Positions 5,080-7,940 of a DNA stretch of 7,940 bases are shown in pieces; the stretch's first letter is position 1; each line of letters begins with the position of its first letter. The stretch comes from CAZCCV01 sp964497515 (GTDB lineage Bacteria; Armatimonadota; UBA5829; DTLH01), in the NCBI GenBank assembly GCA_964497515.1, contig CAZCCV010000058.1, positions 1 to 7,940 on the forward strand, read 5' to 3'. Below the pieces are notes generated by a model, which saw nothing but the letters and a program-made list of their open reading frames with translations, was not told the DNA's origin and made no database searches. The position numbers and the translations under genes are program-made.

Positions 5080-5088
5080 CTCACAAAA

Positions 5089-5106
5089 GAGGCAGCAGAC
5101 TGTCTC
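5089..5106 (+). terminator. Hairpin just after the endonuclease gene, weak terminator
   Basis: GAGGCAG (5089-5095) can pair with CTGTCTC (5100-5106) across a 4-nt loop, with one G-U pair, 9 nt after the endonuclease stop. It is flanked by AAAA on both sides rather than followed by T's on the plus strand, so rho-independent function is doubtful. The position after the last gene of the operon is the main support. Confidence 0.3.
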
Positions 5107-5155
5107 AAAACCGCCCTAGAACATCCTAACTATGCTTGATGGATATTTGGCTGTT

Positions 5156-5380
5156 TGATCTGTACCTGGTGTTTCGAATACATTGTTAAGCGGCTTTAGC
5201 CGTTTGATTGGTTTTGAACTGCACTGGCGAGAGATACTCCAGCGCTGAGTGCAGCCAGACTCTGTTATTGAATAGTCCGTTCTTGAATGTGCTTGTATGT
5301 TTTCGTCGATTCATAGCTCACCTCGTTAGTTCTATCGTAGTACTCGCTAACAAAGTGTCCGTGAAATCGGGTACAGATCA
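5156..5380 (-). mobile_element. Internally deleted IS3-family element (225 bp) with both ends
   Basis: The ends TGATCTGTACCTGGTGTTTC (from 5156) and, inverted, TGATCTGTACCCGATTTCAC (from 5380) share the first 11 bases and further patches, with the TG...CA termini typical of IS3 elements. Between them on the minus strand lies one 42-codon frame that joins the start of OrfA to the end of OrfB. About 1 kb of a normal IS is missing. I see no 3-4 bp target duplication (GTT on the left, GAA on the right). The element abuts a truncated copy of the dispersed repeat at 5381. A non-autonomous element with two intact ends could in principle be moved by a related transposase elsewhere in the genome. Confidence 0.72.
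5186..5314 (-). pseudogene. IS3 transposase remnant: OrfA start fused in frame to OrfB end (42 aa)
   Basis: The frame starts MNRRKHTSTFK, the typical beginning of the IS3 OrfA helix-turn-helix protein. It then passes directly into NNRVWLHSALEYLSPVQFK, the typical end of the OrfB DDE transposase (pattern NxxRLHSALGYLSPxxF). The junction lies around codons 11-14 (about 5273-5284). GAGGTGAGCT precedes the ATG, so the binding site is kept. All catalytic residues and the frameshift region are gone, so it cannot transpose itself. Confidence 0.75.
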
Positions 5381-5393
5381 GAATAGGAGGGAT

Positions 5394-5461
5394 GATGAAA
5401 AGAGAAGACTGGTCGGGGTAGTGTACTATCATAGCGTGTAAATTGGAGATGCGAGCATCTT
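5394..5461. repeat. Dispersed repeat, copy C, truncated at the IS3 remnant
   Basis: The 68 bp match 1292-1359 at 61 positions. They include GGGGTAGTGTACTATCATAG and CGTGTAAATTGG, again like an IS256-type terminus. Similarity to copy B extends leftwards to about 5381, exactly the outer edge of the IS3 remnant, so that element interrupts this copy. The -35-like TTTTCA is kept on the minus strand but the TATAAT half of the promoter is absent. Confidence 0.62.
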
Positions 5462-5597
5462 TGTAGTAGCAAAACAGTCTCGCAGAAGAAAGAAGGCTTC
5501 CTTGCCGAGAGTGGCACGAGATGGAATGTTTGAGTAACTGAATGTACGCATTCAGGATCTGGATGATTTGAGCTTTAGTGATGCAACATTAACGAAA
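5462..5597. other. Intergenic DNA downstream of the serine hydrolase gene, with a hairpin
   Basis: No gene is supported. CTGAATG (5538-5544) pairs perfectly with CATTCAG (5549-5555) around TACG, 43 bp beyond the hydrolase stop on the minus strand. TTACTC rather than a T-run follows it in that direction, so it is at best a weak terminator. Nothing else recognisable is seen. Confidence 0.35.
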
Positions 5598-7796
5598 CTA
5601 AAGCAATGAGTCTACGATTTCTTGGAGAAAATCCTTTCTATAATCGCCATATTTTTTGTCGGGAGCCTTGCGAACTTGTGCAATTACTAGGTTATGGTCT
5701 AAGTCAACACATAGGATACAGGCGGTCGCCGAACCGTGACCAACCGCGTTCTTGCCCAAAATGAGGTCACTGGAATTGTGTTTGGCCACTTTGTAAGGCT
5801 CTAATCCGATTCCCCATTCTACTTTGACGTTTGGGTAATACTTGCTGAGATCCTCTGGAAGAAGCTTTTTGAAAGTTGCCTCCGAAATGAACTGCTTATC
5901 GCCATAACTGCCGTGGTTAGCAATCCACTGTCCCAGTACCCCTAGTTCATAGGACGTCAACTCAATGCTGTATCCCATATCATGCATTTGTACGTTTTGT
6001 ATCCCGAGTGGCCTAAAGAGATTATCGTGGAAGAGTCGAATGATGCTCTTGCCAGTCATTACCTCCATAGCTTTGCCTGCCAGATCATACCCAATGCCAT
6101 TATACTCGTATTTTGAACCAGGCTTCAGATAGCCTAGTCCGTTCAGCACTACATTTTCGAAATGTGGGTTGCGCAGTCCGTGCCAATTGCCGTGCCCCTG
6201 TAATCCTCCGCTCGTGTGAGTGAAGAGGTGTCGATAGGTAAGAGCGTTTTCTCCAGAAGTCGGGAAATCCGGCAGATAGTTGCCAATAGGGTCGTCGAGT
6301 TCCACATAACCCTGGTCGATAAACTGGCTAAAAAGCATTCCAGATATGGCTTTTGTAATAGAAGCCTGGTGCGTACGATAGTCAGTGGTTATTGGTTCAC
6401 CGTCAGGCCCGTCACCGAATGCGGCGTGGGAGATGATAACGCCGTTACGAGCGACTAGAATCGCGAATGGCTCGCCTGACTCTTCCGCCCATTTTCGGCA
6501 TATGGCATCTATTCGCTCTTTTGTATCAGGCTTCACCATTGCTTCTTCGGCCGTTCCATCTCGAAGCACTTGTGCCGGGGTTCCATCACGTTTTTTCGGA
6601 GGTGCAAGAGGGCGCGCCTTACTATTAAGATTCTGCAGTTTCATTTTCAATGCAAGCTGAAAGTCATCATTCACGACTTCGGGGGATTCGGTGGTTGTGC
6701 GCATTTTGCCAGTCGGTTCTGCTTCTGCCAGTGATGCGAGGAAAACAGCACCCTCTTCTGTATATAAGAGTGATGAACGATAGAGGTTGCTTGAAGAGTA
6801 GGTTATGACCTCTGAATGCTCGTCCCAGGCATTTTGATCGACGGGAGCACCCATATATAAAACATCGATGCCTCCCCAGTTGTCCCAGGGGTTGAAGTCA
6901 GGAGGTGCATAGAAGAAAGTTAGAGAGCGCCTGATGGGTGTGCCATCCTTCATCCTGGCTTCCACATAAGCTGCATAACGACCTGGCTCACTTGGCTGTT
7001 TGACTTCACTTAACTGGTTATCGAACCACCTTACAGTAAGTGACGAATCGCTGATCAATTCACGGACTCTTTCAGCGTCCCGCCACACTATGCCGGGCAC
7101 AACATCACCAGTCCAGAAAACGTAACCCAGCCAAGAACCGGTTGTGGTCAGCTCTTGCCATTGAAACTCACGCAGAATCTCTTCTCTTTCGATTTCTGCT
7201 AAGAGTTTGCTGCCGGTTTCACCCTCGTACGTCTCAACGACAAGTTCCCACAGATCTGTTCTGTTTTCAACTTTTGCCAGGATTCTGTTTTTGCCTTTGT
7301 GCAATTTCACCAAAAATCGATCTTGATGACGTTTGATATTGCGGCCTCCAGGAGGGAACACATCCAGCTTCAGCTCGCCATTAACCCACAGTTTAATCCC
7401 GGCATCAGAACCGACGAAGAAGTAGACGTCTTGGTCGTCATCCAACGTTATCTCGGAGTAAGCGTACGCCAATCGATGATCGCCAGACGACAGGTGATGG
7501 GCGAAGTTCAGAACGTTTTCCACCTCGATGGCTTTAGCACATAGTGTGACTGTCTGCCCATCTGAAGCTATGTAATCAACTACATCACCGGGTTGGATAC
7601 TGGCTTGGGTTTCGCCTCCAAGTGGCTTGAGGTAGTCTACATCAAAGGCGCCACGTTCATTGCTGACATTTGTAGGTTTAGGGTTCGGGAACGTACCGAT
7701 AATAACCCAGTCTCGAACGAAGCCGTTGTTGTTTGTGTCCGCTACGTTACCTACGGCAACCGACATGCACAAGCAAAGAGCCAGAAGGACAAACAT
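5598..7796 (-). CDS. Exported serine hydrolase, beta-lactamase/DD-peptidase fold, with N-terminal jelly-roll-like domain
   Basis: The 732-residue protein begins with a hydrophobic segment (MFVLLALCLCMSVAVG), probably a signal peptide, though it lacks the usual positive charge before the core. An in-frame TAA 9 nt upstream fixes the ATG; GGAG lies 11 nt upstream. Residues about 25-190 look like a beta-rich binding domain (DVYFFVGSDAGIKLWVNGEL, then a second strand run ending near 190). A linker of about 230 residues follows. The C-terminal part is a PF00144-type catalytic domain: nucleophile S479 and K482 in SITK, LFTHTSG at 524-530, Y565 in YNGIGYDLAG, and H687 in GHGS. The usual YxN is YNG and the usual HxG is HGS, so it may be an esterase or peptidase rather than a true beta-lactamase. 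It lies 66 bp downstream of tRNA-Pro on the same strand. Confidence 0.85.
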   Translation of the reverse strand: MFVLLALCLCMSVAVGNVADTNNNGFVRDWVIIGTFPNPKPTNVSNERGAFDVDYLKPLGGETQASIQPGDVVDYIASDGQTVTLCAKAIEVENVLNFAHHLSSGDHRLAYAYSEITLDDDQDVYFFVGSDAGIKLWVNGELKLDVFPPGGRNIKRHQDRFLVKLHKGKNRILAKVENRTDLWELVVETYEGETGSKLLAEIEREEILREFQWQELTTTGSWLGYVFWTGDVVPGIVWRDAERVRELISDSSLTVRWFDNQLSEVKQPSEPGRYAAYVEARMKDGTPIRRSLTFFYAPPDFNPWDNWGGIDVLYMGAPVDQNAWDEHSEVITYSSSNLYRSSLLYTEEGAVFLASLAEAEPTGKMRTTTESPEVVNDDFQLALKMKLQNLNSKARPLAPPKKRDGTPAQVLRDGTAEEAMVKPDTKERIDAICRKWAEESGEPFAILVARNGVIISHAAFGDGPDGEPITTDYRTHQASITKAISGMLFSQFIDQGYVELDDPIGNYLPDFPTSGENALTYRHLFTHTSGGLQGHGNWHGLRNPHFENVVLNGLGYLKPGSKYEYNGIGYDLAGKAMEVMTGKSIIRLFHDNLFRPLGIQNVQMHDMGYSIELTSYELGVLGQWIANHGSYGDKQFISEATFKKLLPEDLSKYYPNVKVEWGIGLEPYKVAKHNSSDLILGKNAVGHGSATACILCVDLDHNLVIAQVRKAPDKKYGDYRKDFLQEIVDSLL

Positions 7797-7854
7797 ATCT
7801 TTTTATACTCCGGATAATTGTATTAAGCATCGAATATGCAGATTATGCAGGCTT

Positions 7855-7870
7855 AGAAGATTGGTCGGGG
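7855..7870. repeat. 16-bp direct repeat spanning the tRNA-Pro 3' end (att-like)
   Basis: AGAAGATTGGTCGGGG covers the CCA-bearing 3' end of tRNA-Pro and 7 bp beyond it, and is identical to 1301-1316. The tRNA's 3' end points towards the accessory genes, which is the usual geometry of an island integrated at a tRNA gene. Confidence 0.4.
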
Positions 7871-7939
7871 CGGCGAGATTTGAACTCGCGACCTCCTGCT
7901 CCCAAAGCAGGCGCGCTAGCCAAGCTGCGCTACGCCCCG
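7862..7939 (-). tRNA. tRNA-Pro (anticodon TGG), CCA encoded
   Basis: The minus strand folds as a complete cloverleaf. The acceptor stem is CGGGGCG/CGCCCCG with discriminator A and encoded CCA, and the D stem is GCGC/GCGC. The anticodon stem CCTGC/GCAGG encloses the loop TTTGGGA (anticodon TGG), and the T stem GCGAG/CTCGC encloses TTCAAAT. The gene ends one base before the right edge of the window, so its promoter is not visible. Confidence 0.97.
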
Positions 7940-7940
7940 A

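Noticed and set aside
5153..5383. Target-site duplication around the IS3 remnant
   Set aside because: The flanks are GTT and GAA; no 3-4 bp direct repeat is present.
5208..5441. 77-codon plus-strand ORF
   Set aside because: It is antisense to the IS3 remnant and runs across its boundary; a shadow frame.

Overview
The window looks like an accessory region of a Gram-negative-type bacterial chromosome with roughly balanced base composition. The taxon cannot be fixed from sequence. A large exported serine hydrolase with an N-terminal jelly-roll-like domain is the kind of gene I associate with Poribacteria, Planctomycetes and similar environmental lineages, but this is only an impression. A tRNA-Pro gene at the right edge (7862-7939, minus strand) is the one certain housekeeping feature.

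Left part (1-2540): REP-like GGGGACA palindromes, a possible 41-codon ORF, a small Cys-rich protein gene (350-547, plus), and a SAM-dependent methyltransferase gene (minus) broken near its 3' end by a 61-bp insertion. That insertion is an exact 30-bp duplication plus 31 bp of unrelated DNA, which has the geometry of one CRISPR repeat-spacer unit. Next comes a minus-strand three-gene operon: a hypothetical protein with a GEYSGWD motif, a DUF4258-like small protein that resembles a toxin tip, and a small helical protein that may be its partner. The methyltransferase and this operon share a duplicated promoter/5'-UTR cassette (1252-1302 and 2466-2516).

Middle part (2540-5080): about 400 bp without a convincing gene, then a near-consensus sigma-70 promoter (2934-2962) driving a type II restriction-modification pair. 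The pair is an SPPY-type DNA methyltransferase followed 12 bp later by a TdeIII/MjaII-like PD-(D/E)XK endonuclease. The endonuclease frame is broken by a one-base shift at about 4895-4899, so the system may be methylation-only as read.

Right part (5080-7940): a 225-bp IS3-family remnant that keeps both terminal inverted repeats and fuses the start of OrfA in frame to the end of OrfB; a third, truncated copy of the dispersed repeat, including an IS256-like terminus; the 732-residue serine hydrolase (minus); and tRNA-Pro. The 3' end of the tRNA (16 bp including CCA) recurs exactly at 1301-1316 and with one mismatch at 5403-5418, all in the same orientation. This fits a tRNA-anchored genomic island holding the toxin-like, restriction-modification and hydrolase genes, although no integrase is visible in the window.
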